A DNA stretch of 64,000 nucleotides from Schistocerca nitens (GCF_023898315.1 NC_064623.1:15017140-15081139), one strand, 5' to 3'; positions 1-11,877 are shown, counted from the first letter of the stretch. Numbers and translations: made by a program. The notes: a model not told the origin generated them from the sequence alone.

Positions 1-331
1 TGAAGTACATGTTAACATATCGGCGACCAGAAGTACAACTCACTATTAAGGCTCTAGAATTTTCATAACAAATGATAAATTGTTCTTTCTTCTGTTTCGC
101 AGCTTCGTGCTATCAAGCGCTGCGGCAATGATTTTAAATATCTGCCCCCAGCGAGTCATAGTGTTTAAAAGTACGTTTTAAACGCTGGCCGCACGTCTTG
201 GTATAGGCGCACATTATAAACAGATTTCGTTTCTTTACTCTCGCGTTGTCATGCTTAGTATCATTACAAACTACAGCTCGATGGCTATCCTTTTCTCATA
301 TGCAAAATGTCTGAAATCCAATAAAATCACA
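1..331 (-). mobile_element. Penelope-like element 3' end (truncated copy)
   Basis: This stretch is nearly identical to 7768-8098, where the same sequence follows a GIY-YIG coding end on the minus strand. It is therefore the 3' untranslated end of a Penelope-like element (PLE). The similarity begins at base 1, so the copy runs off the left edge, and it stops at about 331, before the GIY-YIG codons. It contains a near-palindrome at about 169-190 (gtttaaaa ... ttttaaac). PLEs are known to leave partial tandem copies. Here the two copies are separated by about 7.4 kb that includes a gypsy relic. Confidence 0.7.
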
Positions 332-3300
332 TTGCTTCCCGCGTGAGAAGCGATGACTCCGTCAGGATCATCGCGACTCACGCGTAGTCGTGATATTTTT
401 GCTTTCGTGAAACAAGTTAGTATTGCTTGCAAAAATTCTTTACAGTAGATTTTACGCACCACATCAGGCAAAGTGGTTAACATACAGAGTATCAGGTAAG
501 TATATTCGTACGACTGAAATTGATAGTAATTTGTCCATAGGGTAACTACATGACAATTGAACTGTGCTCTTTCTAATGTATTGTAGAAGGATAACAAATG
601 TTCATTACTCGGTAAAAGTTAATGAAATTAAGATAAAGATACACATACATAGATACATTATACATGGCATAATAAATATTAAAAAATAACAAAGAAATAA
701 ATTACTTGACTTCGCAGGAAGTCTGGGTGCTGTGTGCACTCGTGAAAAAAATTATGTTACAAAAAATTGACATTCTTGTTTTACAATGACATATTACAGG
801 AATATTTTTGTCGTTGTTTCGTCGAAGATTTCTTGCAGTAAATACGTAGCACTTGACTTATTAGTGGCTTTCATGACCTGCAAAAAAAAATGTTTCACTA
901 CACTTGGGTAGGTATGAGGCACTGGGAGTGGTAGAACTTCGGGTATAAATGATAGCACTGTACTTGAGTGGGGAAATCGATTACACTTTTACAGTGGAGG
1001 AAAAGTAGGGCATCACTTTCACTGTGGAAGTTGGAGTAGTTGTCGGGGTGTGATGTTGCGTTGGAAATACGTCGTGGGTCAGGAACTGGAAGACTGGTTC
1101 TGCAACATGTTGAGCCGTATGGTGGCGGTCTCTATTTCACTTGACACATGTCCGTGCTTCCATTTATGTTTTCGTACATGAAAAATACAGAAAAAAATCT
1201 GTATTAGAATGTGCTTACTTACTAATAACTTAGTCTAAAAGAAAATTGGATTAGGTAAGGATAACAATTGTTTATGTACATGAGGTCTCATTCTCTTAGG
1301 AATGCTTAGTTCTTATATTTATCTACTTTTTGGTTTTATTTGGTTCGACACGTTTTCGTCATTACTCGGCGTGGTCAGTAAATTCGGTAGCAATTGTCAA
1401 AATTAAGCTTAAGACTCTTCCGATTAGTGTCTTTATAATTTCACAAGCTACATAAGTGCTTAATTCATTGCTTTGTCATATTTTATTTTGAATGCATTTC
1501 AAACACATTTGGCATCCGCGCTCGTTGTGCAAAGAAAAATGGATTGTTGAGCGCTCAGCGTACACAGTGTTACGTCCGTTGGTCACAATCACGTGATAAT
1601 AACTTGACAGTTCCACAACGTTAGCAGCAGTATTCTGCGAGAAGCAGAGCGTTTGGTGTCTACTGGTAGTGGTGTGAGTTTTTACACAGTTTTTCATCGA
1701 CTCTGGATTACGGAATCAGCCAGATGCGGCGACTCCCGCAGCTGTTTCGAAGAATGTGTCCGTGGAAAGGCGTACAGTACCGTTTGTGGTAAGTACAACA
1801 CATTCACTTTCACTCTTCGGCTTTCTACATCGTGGTTTCGTGGTACAAGTACTTATAACTTTACTTCACACGCGGTATTTCACACGTGTCCTTGGAGTTA
1901 TCACCTTTTCAGTTCACACGTTATTATTAATTCGTGTTCACATTTATTTGGTCGCCATGTTAATGTTTACACGCACCACTTTTATACGTGTCCATTAATT
2001 ACTTGTCTATAGTCGGTTCACACGCAGCAGCATATACGTGTCCATTTATTACTGACTGCATTATTACTACAAAATACAGTTAACATTTAGTATATATATC
2101 ATGTCTAAAAATTATTTACAAAGAAATATTTAGTCTCTGTGGCTACAAGGCCTGACGAAAAGCGTGTCTCTTGTTCGTAGTTTGTGCTTCCTAGGCACTT
2201 TAGGTTTACACTTTGTTCGAAATCTTGTTATTCTTTTCTTTTTAGAATAGTTACTCTTTTCTCAAGTTCAGCTCTTTTATTTTCTCTCTATTACGTCGTT
2301 AGTTTGAAGACATAGTCAATGTGGCTTCGTTTACGTGATGAACAGTTCGTGTTCGAACAACCATTAGGGAAATTAGGAAGCTTGGTGTTTCCTGTAGTGA
2401 AATTGCACATAACAAATCTTAACTGAACTCGCAATTTGCGGAGAATAAGCATAGCCCGTCGACAACCAATGTGTCGTATAGCCTGTATATATCAATCATG
2501 CAACCAGCTCGTAAAATTTACTTCTCTACTGGATAAAGTAGGATGGTAAGGATACTGGTTAGAGGAAAACACAAAAGACTTTTATGGAGTGAAGAGATTT
2601 GAAGACACAGTGTTAATGACGTATGATATGATGAGCTTAACATAAATTATCATCACCTTAGTTTTTCATGACAAATAGCATAATTAAATCGATACAGTAG
2701 TTTCAGTGTCGTCTGATCCAGCTCTCTAAACAATTTTCTATGCATATCTAAAATTACTTAAACCATGCATTAGCAGTGAACTGTGTCTGTTAACTATCTT
2801 CTGTTCCATGTATCGTAAAATTGTTTTGTTTTTAAAAAAATTGTCATACCTCGAGGACCTGAAATAGATATTTCTAGTACTAAATTAGTTTATTTATAAA
2901 TGATCTTTGTAAGTATTTCAGCTGCACTGTGCCGTAAGATTCTTATGTGCGTATACGGTTTTCTCCGTATTATAATAAAATAATTGAGTTGCGCACTTCT
3001 TTCCTGCTACCTGGATCGTTATTGACTTACTTGATTCTTATATGCTAAGCTGCTGCTTTTTTTTGCCTTCTGCGTTTCATAGGTGGTCTCATAAAATTTG
3101 TTGTCACACACTCCTTATGCATAACATAACATTTACCTCATTAGAGTAAGTGACCTTAATAAATATTTTTTTTTAACCTACGAGCAATCATTCTGGTCTG
3201 AATGATCATTTTAATTTATTTCATTCAAGAGGAGAGAGCTTTGCTATACTTAAAACTAGTGGTAGCAGGTGGCACTTAGCACGTCCCTACTATAATATTT

Positions 3301-3551
3301 ATTTGTCAGCTCTTTCGGCTGTGGCCGTTCATGGCTCAATTAACTTAAAACTAACTTACATCTAAGGCAAATCTTGCTCTCCTACAATAAATGTGTTTTA
3401 CTTAAGGTGCTCACATAAATTACTTATCTTGTTGTGGCAGGTCGACAGGGTGCTAGTCCTGTGCATTACTCTTACATACGTTGGTACTTCACACATAGTA
3501 TGACATAGTGTGTGTATATTTTATTTTAGCAGCTTAACTTAACAGATATTT
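332..3551. other. AT-rich stretch without recognisable genes
   Basis: I see no conserved coding region here. It lies downstream, on the minus strand, of the gypsy integrase tail, so it should contain that element's 3' end and 3' LTR, but I could not match any part to the presumed 5' LTR region (6904-7767). Small imperfect repeats built on tacgtgtccatt occur at about 1855-2055 with spacing of roughly 50-60 bp. The open frames at 1653-2012 and 1476-1697 look like chance. Confidence 0.4.
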
Positions 3552-3911
3552 TCAATGGTTGACTCGGTATTTCTTCAAGTCTGCGTGATGAAACAATCCT
3601 TTTATTCGTCCAGATACAGGGTTAGCTAATAGATAGCAACCAATGTGCGGCTTTCTTAATATAATATATGGTCCTTCATGCACGTGCTGCCACTTGCGAT
3701 TCTTATGATGAATCAAAGATGGTTTGAAGTGGGTCTTTAATAGCACTCGTTCATTTATACGATACGATAAGACTTTGCTAATGTGTTTGTCATGCGCCTT
3801 TTTTCTTAGGTTGGCATGAGTGGTTAAAGATATGAAAGCTTGTCTTAACTTGTCGTCTAAGGTTACTTTAGGGCGTTGTAATTTCGTTCCGCAGCTTCCC
3901 TGTGGAGTCAT
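3552..3911 (-). pseudogene. Gypsy integrase C-terminal fragment
   Basis: A 119-codon frame resembles the C-terminal end of Ty3/gypsy integrase. It has a basic helix with KKAHDKH, then YRINERVLLKTH, then HEGPYIILRKPH, YLLANPVSGRIKGLFHH and ADLKKYRV, the order seen in the tail and SH3-like domain that binds DNA. The zinc-binding HHCC and catalytic DDE parts are absent. The fragment begins only about 10 bp after the end of gag on the same strand, so protease, reverse transcriptase, RNase H and the integrase core are missing. It cannot be functional. It belongs to the same element as the gag at 3922-6271. Confidence 0.75.
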
Positions 3912-3921
3912 AAAGAAGCTG

Positions 3922-6271
3922 CTAATGGTGTTCCGATTTGGGTGGAGTTGAAATGTCAGTTATTTTTACGTGATTAGTATTTTGTGTCATGTTAGGCTGA
4001 AAACTTGCGTTCGTATCCCATACGACTTGTGCATCTCTTGATTGCGTGTTATTTGACATCGTGTTTGGTGCTTGGTTCGCCCGTGTGTAGAAAATGGTCG
4101 GATTTGCTTGGCTATTATGACCGGCGGTGTCAGGAAAAGCATGCGACGAATTGTCCTGACTATTGTTCCTGAACTGTTGGTTGGGTTGGTGAGAAAATGT
4201 CACATTTTTCGGCTGTGCAAAATTCATTTGGTGAGAGGGAGTGAAGTGGCTCGCCTGACTGTACTGTCGTGGTCTGTTATAACTGTTCCAATTCTTTCCC
4301 TTGTGACGATTTCCATTATTCGTCTTGTTGTTCTGGTACTGGTAATTATCGTTGTGATTTATCGGTGAATTACGGTATTGTTGCTGTGCGTTTTGATAAA
4401 TCGGATTGTGTCTATTCTGGTGTGGATATTTGTTATATTGTTTTCCATTACGGCGATTGAAACTGTTATGATTTCCGTAAGGCTGAGCGTTTGGTTGTCC
4501 CGTGTTATGTTGGTACGACATTCCATTGACGCAATTTGTTATGTGCTGCTGCGGAGCGAGCGGTCCATTATTATAATTATTCCGCGCGCTCGCACGCACA
4601 TCCTCATAGATCATATCCAAATGGTCAAGAACAGAAAGAAATGCTTCTAGGTCTTCTTCACTCACATTAACTAGTTTTTCTCTTATTGACACAGGAAGTT
4701 TTGACTAAGATCATGATTACATCTTTGGTTGAAATGGTCGTGTCCCAATACTGAATTTTACTTAGATATTTTTCAAAATAACGTCTCAAACCTCCTCCTT
4801 TGGTGTTGAAAGGTTCGGCGTTGTAAACCTCCTTTCGGAGTCTTTGTTGTATAGCTGAACTCCAGAATTTATTCAAAAAATGCTTTTCAAAATCTGCATA
4901 GGTGTGACATTTGTCTATTATTTCTGTACCCCAAATTGATCCTTCACCGTGTACATAGCCTAAGATGAACTGTATCCGCTGCCTGTCGTTCCATGATTCC
5001 GGAAAAGCACCTGTGAATGATTTTAGAAATACTATGGGATGTATATTTCGTTTTTCAGGTATAAAAGGTTGAAAAGCTCTGTGTTTTAGCACACTCTCGT
5101 CTCGCATTAGTTCAACGAGTGTTAGTTGATCGGCATGACTACGTGACGTAGAAGTTTCGCCACGCGTATTGTTTACTGTTGGTGAGAATTGTACCTGACA
5201 CTCGGGATATTGACGATTATCGTGTTCTGGCGGTAGCGAATACTCACTTTGATTGTCACCTTGCAATTCCGTAACTTGTCGTTTCAGTTGATCTATATCA
5301 TTGCTTAGCTGACGTTTCCATTCCGGAAGATCGTGGCTAAATGCTCGTCTGATTTCACCTAATTCACTGGTTAAAGTGTCACCAGAAGTACCGGGATCGG
5401 TTAAGATTTCTGCTGTATCAGATTTAACCGTACCCTTTAGTTCAGCGTGTACCTTGCTGACAATGTACTGTTCTTTGGATTGCATCCACTCTTCAAATTC
5501 CCTGTTAAGTGTATTGCTTATACCGGTGTTGACATCTGCGATCTTTTTGTCAATATTGACATCGGATATTTGCTGAGCAAGGTCTTCGACTCGCTCGCCA
5601 ACGTGGTTGACACTTCCTGTCAATTGGCTTACTCTCTTTGAAACATCACTGTAATGTTTCAAAGAGTCACTTGCAGTTGATTTACACACATCTATTTGGG
5701 CCTGCATATCTATAAACTTGCTACCAATATTGGTCTCGGCGGATTCCACCATCGAAAGAACACTAAAATTTTTGCGTGTACGCTTGCGTTTAGCTCGCTT
5801 GCGTAAGCAGTGGTAATGGCTTTAATTTTTTCCTCCATGGTGTCATTCGAATTTTTGATTTGTGCTTGGATGTCGGTAATAACAGAATTTATATTGTTCA
5901 TTCGCACTTGAGTGTCCTCTATCCTTGATTCTAAACTGTTGAACCTGCTGTCACTTTGATTTGCTAATTGACTGATTTGCGTTTCAATATTGTCACTTTG
6001 GTTTGTTAACTGACTGATTTGCGTTTCAATATTGTCACTTTGGTTTGTTAACTGACTGATTTGCGTTTCAATATTGTCACTTTGGTTTGTTAACTGTGCC
6101 ATGTTTGCTTCAAAACTGGTTTTCATACCAGCAAACAATTTTAGTATATCTGACAGCGAGCATTCACGTGACTGCGACGCGGTCTGTGCCGCCGACAGCT
6201 CACGTGTCGCTTCGTCGTCTGTTGTTTATACCCGCGCGCGGTCTAAGTTGCCTTGGTTGCTCATCAGCCAT
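3922..6271 (-). pseudogene. Gypsy-like gag, frameshifted (element 1)
   Basis: Gag would form the particle of an LTR retrotransposon. Reading leftward on the minus strand it starts at an ATG (6271; MADEQPRQLR). It then has a coiled-coil region with a 14-residue unit (NQSDNIETQISQLT) repeated in tandem at about 5960-6100. The capsid-like domain follows, with FQPFIPEKRNIHP, FLKSFTGAFPESW and LRRYFEKYLSKIQYWD. A long Asn/Gln-rich basic tail (about 3930-4560) stands where a nucleocapsid would be; I see no CCHC knuckle. Frame changes near 6200, 5755 and 4700 break the reading; the one near 4700 looks like one extra A in an A-run. The family assignment rests on the capsid motifs and the adjacent integrase tail. 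Confidence 0.75.
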
Positions 6272-6885
6272 CGTAAATTTAAAGTAGTTACACTGCACGA
6301 GCTAGAAAAGATAATTTTTTTTTTAATTATGATTTTCACTTGTCAGGTGCGCCAAGGATTTCGCGTCCCGATTTCACCGATATTGCTTGCGCGTTATAAA
6401 CAATTGAAACTCTGACACACGAAAATGCCAATATGGCAACGGGAGTGATAAAATAAATGAAAAACACTTATAGAGCACTGAAACTGGCACAGATAGCGGC
6501 CATTGTGATTCACTAAAATGCACAACAATGGAAATTCTTGCTAACTATTTCTAACTATTGTAAGCGAAATGATGAGATAGAGGCGGATCTAATAGCAAAA
6601 GGAAACAGAAATTTGGAAATTAAATTGCTTGAGGAAAAGGAAAAAAGCTTAGAGAGTGAATGTCACGAGCCGACTGAATGCTCGGTACGCAAAGCTTCAA
6701 ACGTAATGAAAAATCGTACTCACATTACTTGTCTTGCGCGCTGCTATTTATTGCTGTTGTGGATTCTTACTGCGATTTTCTGCATATGCGTCCTTTTTTT
6801 TTTTTTTTTAATCACTGGTTTTGGCTTCCAATTTTCTCCAGATGGTAGCATGAAAATAAAAAGAACAAATTAGTTTTTTAGTTAG

Positions 6886-6903
6886 GTCCCTGTTCGGGCG
6901 CCA
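6886..6903 (-). promoter_or_regulatory. Primer-binding site for tRNA-Lys (element 1)
   Basis: The minus strand reads TGGCGCCCGAACAGGGAC, an 18/18 match to the complement of the 3' end of tRNA-Lys(UUU), the primer used by several LTR retroelements to start minus-strand DNA synthesis. It lies about 615 bp upstream of the gag ATG at 6271 in the expected orientation. It therefore marks the inner edge of the 5' LTR of element 1, which should lie just above 6903. Confidence 0.8.
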
Positions 6904-7767
6904 CATCTAGCGTTGAAAGGTTTTTTTTTTTTTTGCTTTTCGTATTTAACCAAATATAACATTGATGATGATAATTTATGGCAATGTTTGCCGACAAGAT
7001 AAAGAATGCAACCTATTAACACTAGATTGCGTACTCACGGCAGTTCTCCTTGGCCGTTTCTTTTTTTTTTTTTTTTTTTTTGTACGACTTGGAAAGAGAG
7101 AAAAATTAATGAATGATCGCCGATGCGTCGGTTCTCGATTGTGTTCAGGAGACGTACAGATTGATTGCGCGAAAATAGTTTCTCAAATGACCTCTTAACC
7201 CGGATTGCTTTCACGCAATCAGACTCTTCAATGAAATTACCTAAGCGACCTATTTGAATAATAAAAAGAAAAATGCAAAACAGTGAAATTTTGTAAAAAA
7301 AAATTGTCAGATCGGAAATTGAACACATTAATGGTCTCCCAAATACAATCGAGACACCGCGATAAAGAGCGAACCTGTAACAAAGTTCATTTAAACATAA
7401 ACATCATTTGTGGTTAATTTAAAGAAAAGAATAAGCATAGATTTTCTGTACAGTGAAGCATCAATATATTCTCAAAGAAGAAAGGCGTTAAACTATAAAC
7501 ATTAACAAATTTACAATGAATACAAAACTTACATTTTTATGTTTTTCTCATACATGGAGCAGTCCAACCATCGCTGCTTTTGTATGTGTGATATTTTGTA
7601 AAAATTAAATGTCCTGGCGTGCGCGTAAGTATTTTTTATCGTCACAAGGTTTACAAAAGCGTTTTCTTTCTTGATGATAACGTGGTTTTTCACACTAAAT
7701 GAAATATAACTTGTAGCGGTGCTACACAACACGTCTTAACAAGTCGGCAACCAAACATCAAAGGTAA
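6904..7767. other. Presumed 5' LTR region of gypsy element 1; no genes
   Basis: This lies directly upstream (minus strand) of the primer-binding site, so at least part should be the 5' LTR, but I could not find TG...CA ends or a matching 3' LTR. It is AT-rich, with T-runs at about 6920-6934 and 7061-7081. The short open frames look random. The last part before 7768 may already belong to the PLE 3' end. Confidence 0.35.
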
Positions 7768-8742
7768 TGAAGTACATGTTAACATATCGGCGACCAGAAG
7801 TACAACTCACTATTAAGGCTCTAGAATTTTCATAACAAATGATAAATTGTTCTTTCTTCTGTTTCGCAGCTTCGTGCTATCAAGCGCTGCGGCAATGATT
7901 TTAAATATCTGCGCCCAGCGAGTCATAGTGTTTAAAAGTACCTTTTAAACGCTGGCCGCACGTCTTGGTATAGGCGCACATTATAAACAGATTTCGTTTC
8001 TTTACTCTCGCGTTGTTATGCTTAGTATCATTACAAACTACAGCTCGATGGCTATCCTTTTCTCATATGCAAAAATGTCTGAAATCCAATAATATCACAA
8101 GCTGATTTGTCATAATTTCTTAACCTGAACGCATCTTTATGTTCTTTATACCGGATCGCGAATGATCTTCCTGTCTGCCCTATATATTTTGCATCACAAG
8201 TTCTGCACTGAATCTTATAAACTCCCGATCTTTCAAACTTATTTCTCTCCTCGCCAATATCGTGCTTAAGGCTATACCTCAGTAGGTTATTAGTCTGAAC
8301 AGCTATTTTAACATCGTATGGCTTAAAAATATTTGCTATCTTTTGTGAGACTGTTCTGTAGTATGGCATCGTGATAATTTTCACTTTCTCTCCATCAGGT
8401 TTTTTCTTTTTGCGCTTATTACTTTTCCGTAACAGTTTTTTAACCATATCTATTCTGTAACCGTTATTCATCGCTATTCTCTTAACGGTATTAATTTCAG
8501 TCTCCCTATCTTTTTCGCTCATAGATATATTGATTTCCCTATGCACGAGACTACGGAAAGCAGCTTCTTTATAAGCCTGCGGATGGTATGAATCATTCGG
8601 GATCACTGCATCAGTCGTAGTTTGTTTTCTATAAATGGAGAACGCATGTTTGTTGCCCTGCTTTTTTATATTCAGGTCCAGGAACTGTAAACAATTGTCA
8701 GTTTCATACTCCACAGTAAATTCTATTTTATTATGTGCACAC
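7768..8742 (-). mobile_element. Penelope-like element: RT tail, GIY-YIG, 3' end
   Basis: On the minus strand, 8742 to 8052 codes for the end of a PLE reverse transcriptase (FLDLNIKKQ, then a TTTDAVIPNDSYHP-type segment and a Lys-rich linker KRKKKKP). A GIY-YIG endonuclease domain follows, with VYKIQCRTCDAKYIGQTGR and YKEHKDAFR. PLEs use this RT plus nicking endonuclease for target-primed insertion. The RT palm with its YxDD site is missing, so the copy is 5'-truncated. The non-coding 7768-8050 is the same 3' end seen at 1-331. The upstream edge joins a mariner-like transposase at about 8742. Confidence 0.8.
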
Positions 8743-9320
8743 AGAAAATTGTGTTGATGACGTGATTGCACAATTGCGTGCGGATTCTCGTCAGACCACA
8801 CATGTTGATTGTGAAAATTTACAATTTGATCACGTTGGAATGAAGCCTCATCTGTAAAGAGAACATTTGCACTGAAATGAGGATTGACACATTGCTGGAT
8901 GAACCATTCGCAGAAGTGTACCCGTGGAGGCCAATCAGCTGCTGATAGTGCCTGCACACGCTGTACATGGTACGGAAACAACTGGTTCTCCCGTAGCACT
9001 CTCCATACAGTGACGTGGTCAACGTTACCTTGTACAGCAGCAACTTCTCTGACCCTGACATTAGGGTTATCGTCAACTGCACGAATAATTGCCTCGTCCA
9101 TTGCAGGTGTCCTCGTCGTTCTATGTCTTCCCCAGTCACGAGCCATAGGCTGGAATGTTCCGTGCTCCCTAAGACGCCGATCAATTGCTTCGAACGTCTT
9201 CCTGTCGGGACACCTTCGTTCTGCAAATCTGTCTCGATACAAACGTACCGCGCCACGGCTATTGCCCTGTGCTAATCCGTACATCAAATGGGCATCTGCC
9301 AACTCGGCATTTGTAAACAT
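8052..9320 (-). CDS. Chimeric ORF: mariner-like transposase head fused to PLE GIY-YIG
   Basis: One uninterrupted frame of 422 codons starts at an ATG (MFTNAELADAHLMYGLAQ). Residues 1 to about 192 are the N-terminal DNA-binding region (DUF4817-like helix-turn-helix, judged from memory) and the start of the DDE domain, with the first catalytic Asp in FTDEASFQRDQ. Then RHQHNF runs straight into PLE sequence (FTVEYETDNCLQFLDLN) and ends with a GIY-YIG domain. The transposase lacks its second and third catalytic Asp, and the RT lacks its palm, so only the DNA-binding and GIY-YIG parts could be whole. It most likely arose by insertion or deletion joining two dead elements and may never be expressed. 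The frame being open across the junction is notable. Confidence 0.6.
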   Translation of the reverse strand: MFTNAELADAHLMYGLAQGNSRGAVRLYRDRFAERRCPDRKTFEAIDRRLREHGTFQPMARDWGRHRTTRTPAMDEAIIRAVDDNPNVRVREVAAVQGNVDHVTVWRVLRENQLFPYHVQRVQALSAADWPPRVHFCEWFIQQCVNPHFSANVLFTDEASFQRDQIVNFHNQHVWSDENPHAIVQSRHQHNFLCAHNKIEFTVEYETDNCLQFLDLNIKKQGNKHAFSIYRKQTTTDAVIPNDSYHPQAYKEAAFRSLVHREINISMSEKDRETEINTVKRIAMNNGYRIDMVKKLLRKSNKRKKKKPDGEKVKIITMPYYRTVSQKIANIFKPYDVKIAVQTNNLLRYSLKHDIGEERNKFERSGVYKIQCRTCDAKYIGQTGRSFAIRYKEHKDAFRLRNYDKSACDIIGFQTFLHMRKG

Positions 9321-9629
9321 TGCCCTGACTGCAAAACCACGTTCGTGATGAACACTAACCTGTTGATGCTACGTACTGATGTGCTTGATGCTAGTTCTGT
9401 AGAGCAATGAGTCGCATGTCAACACAAGCACCGAAGTCAACATTACCTTCCTTCAATTGGGTGAACTGGCGGTGAATCGAGGAAGTACAGTACATACTGA
9501 CGAAACTAAAATGAGCTCTAACATGGAAATTAAGCGTTTCCGGACACATATCCACATAACATCTTTTCTTTATTTGTGTGTGAGGAATGTTTCCTGAAAG
9601 TTTGGCCGTAACTTTTTGTAACACCCTGT
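8743..9629 (-). mobile_element. Mariner-like (DUF4817-type) transposon, 5' half
   Basis: This matches the copies at 30873-32411 and 51498-53075. On the minus strand it begins with the terminal inverted repeat at 9629 (CAGGGTGTTACAAAAAG-type) next to a TA target (9630-9631). It includes the leader and the transposase start at 9320, and ends in the DDE domain at about 8742, where the PLE begins. The 3' half and second TIR are not found nearby. The family belongs to the Tc1/mariner (IS630) superfamily. Confidence 0.8.
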
Positions 9630-9685
9630 ATAGTACATAAGTTTTAAAACGGCTCAGACTACACTCGGATGTTGATGGATTCGAT

Positions 9686-11460
9686 CTAGCGGAGTGCCTC
9701 GTGGGATGCTTGATGGAGCTTCTCAATGCCACCAGGGAAGCGTCTAATAGGACAGTCATTCACAATGTGGCTCATTGTTTGGATGTCACCACAGTCACAT
9801 ACACTGTCACTTGAAAAGCCCCACTTGCGCATGTTGTATTTGCACCTACCCTCTTCGGTCCGATATCTGTTTAACTGCACCCACACCTGCCTCGGTTGGT
9901 GGAAGCCTGGAACTGGATCTGTTGGATTGTCTACAAGTTCGTGGTTTCGGGTTCTTGTAGCTTGCCACTCACGTTTCCACTCAGCGTCCTGGTCGAATCC
10001 TGTGTATAGCATTTGGACTCCAATTTCATATGCTGGTCTTCTAGATTTGAGGCGTTTCCTGTGCAGTGATAGCAAATCGTCATGAAGAGGGATCGAGTTG
10101 TTTTCAGGAACTTGCTGACAGAGGTTGTAAAGAGCAGCCTTTCGACGGAGGTCTGGTGGACAGATGTTTGAAAGCACTGGTAGCCAACAAGTAGGTGCAG
10201 ACCGGGCTGTACCACTAATTACTCTCATAACTGAGTTCAGCTGGACGTCTACTTTCACTACGTGGGCGCTTCGGAGCCAAACTGGTGCACAGTGTTCTGC
10301 TGCAGAGTATACCAGTGCAGTGGATGCTCCTAGGAGAACTGATGTGCTCGCTCCCCATGTACTGCCTGCCAGCTTTCTCACAAGGTTCACTCGTGTTTGT
10401 ATCTTCTTGGCCAAGTTGGAAAGGTGTTTTTTGTATGTTAAAGTTCTGTCCAGAGTGACTCCCAGGTATTTTGGGCTTTCGTTGTATCTGACTGTACCAA
10501 GAGGGCTGAACTGTGGACTGATCTTTGCTGATGAAAGGCGATTAGAGAGGTGGAACAGGCTTACCTCGGTTTTAGAAACATTTGGTCTCAGTCGCCATGT
10601 CTCAAAATACTCATAAAGTTTAGTAAGGCTGTTCGTTAGGTGTTCTTCACACTCAGAAAGGTCTTCACTCTGACATGAAATTGCCAGGTCATCTGCATAT
10701 TGAAATTTTCGGCAGGTCAGCTGTGTAGAGGTTGAATAACACTGGAGCAGAACAGAGCCCTGAGGTAATCCGTTACTGAGTGCATGCCATCTGCTTTTCT
10801 CTTCTCCTTGATGTACTTTAAACCACCTATTGTTTAACATGTTACTTAAGTGATTGCCTAGAGTTATGCAAGGTATTGCTCTCAAAAATTTCAATAATAG
10901 GCCCTTGCGCTACACTGTGTCACAAGCTGCTGATAGGTCAATGAACATTACTCCAGTTTTCTCTTTTGGTATCCAGCTTCTATGTGAGTAGTCAAGAAGA
11001 GCACTTGTTCACAGCAGCTTTTATAAGGTCTGAATCCAGCTTGTTCAGGTGGTATCATAGCATTAATTTGATCTTGGATTCGGGTTAGAATCATTCTTTC
11101 CAATAGCTTGTAAGCACAGCTAAGTAGAGATATTGGGCGGAAGTGTTCTGCAGCTGTTCCCTCTTTCCCTGGCTTTTTGATAGCGATCATTTTTACTCTT
11201 TTAAACTTTTTGGGTAATGTTGCTGTATGAAGAATTTCGTTTAAAAGGCAAACTAGCCAATTTCGAGTTTCCGGTCCACTGTGCACCAAAAATTCAGGGT
11301 AAAGCTCATCTGCACCTGCAGCTTTTCTACATTTCGTATGCTTCACGACTGTTTCCAGTTCAGTGATTGTAACTGGAGAAGAGAATTCCGGGTTATGTTG
11401 CAGAGATTTCCGTAAGCTCTCTCTGTACTTGCCTAAGGTTTGCTTTATCTGTTGGGACAT
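9686..11460 (-). pseudogene. LINE reverse transcriptase (broken)
   Basis: The RT begins with VTITELETVVKHTKCRKAAG and has HFRPISLLS, IPPEQAGFR and LTTHIEAGY (finger motifs), then a break near 10940. It continues with LPQGSVL and the catalytic YADDLAIS (about 10690), then a thumb region, SPKYLGVTLDR, and a C-terminal Cys/His cluster CDCGDIQTMSHIVNDC usual for jockey/I-type LINEs. The YADD site is intact, but a frameshift and stop between 10948 and 10894, and missing residues after GSVLLQ, make it inactive. A linker frame at 11820-11476 connects it to the endonuclease. Confidence 0.8.
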
Positions 11461-11877
11461 TGACTAGCGATTGAGTCACATGAGACCGTTTTCTTTGCTG
11501 TGGGAAGGGTCTTCTCCAAGTTTGTGAATCAGCGTCCATGCTATTCTACTGGAGTGTGTGAAATCGAGCTCCCTTGTTTCTTTATGCCATTTTTCTCTCC
11601 TTTGTTCATTCAAGGAATTCATAATGTTCGTACCTGTTTCTTGGTCTCCAGTTTCCTTGAATTGGTTAAACAGCTGGTTGATCTCTTCATTCCAGCCAGG
11701 AATGTATTCTTTCCGGCATCCTCTGGGTATGCTCTTTTTGGCAGTAGATATTACGATCTTTAAAAACTTTGAGTATGATTTTGGAAGTGTAGTGACCTGT
11801 GTTATTGACTCGTCAGGCAATTTAGAAAATTTATCCCAATCTGCTTTTTGAAAATTCCAGCGGGATACAGGAGCAGA

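Noticed and set aside
6538..6873. A 111-codon frame with a charged N-terminus and a hydrophobic stretch
   Set aside because: It lies antisense within the leader of gypsy element 1; the hydrophobic part is a T-run and no family is recognised.
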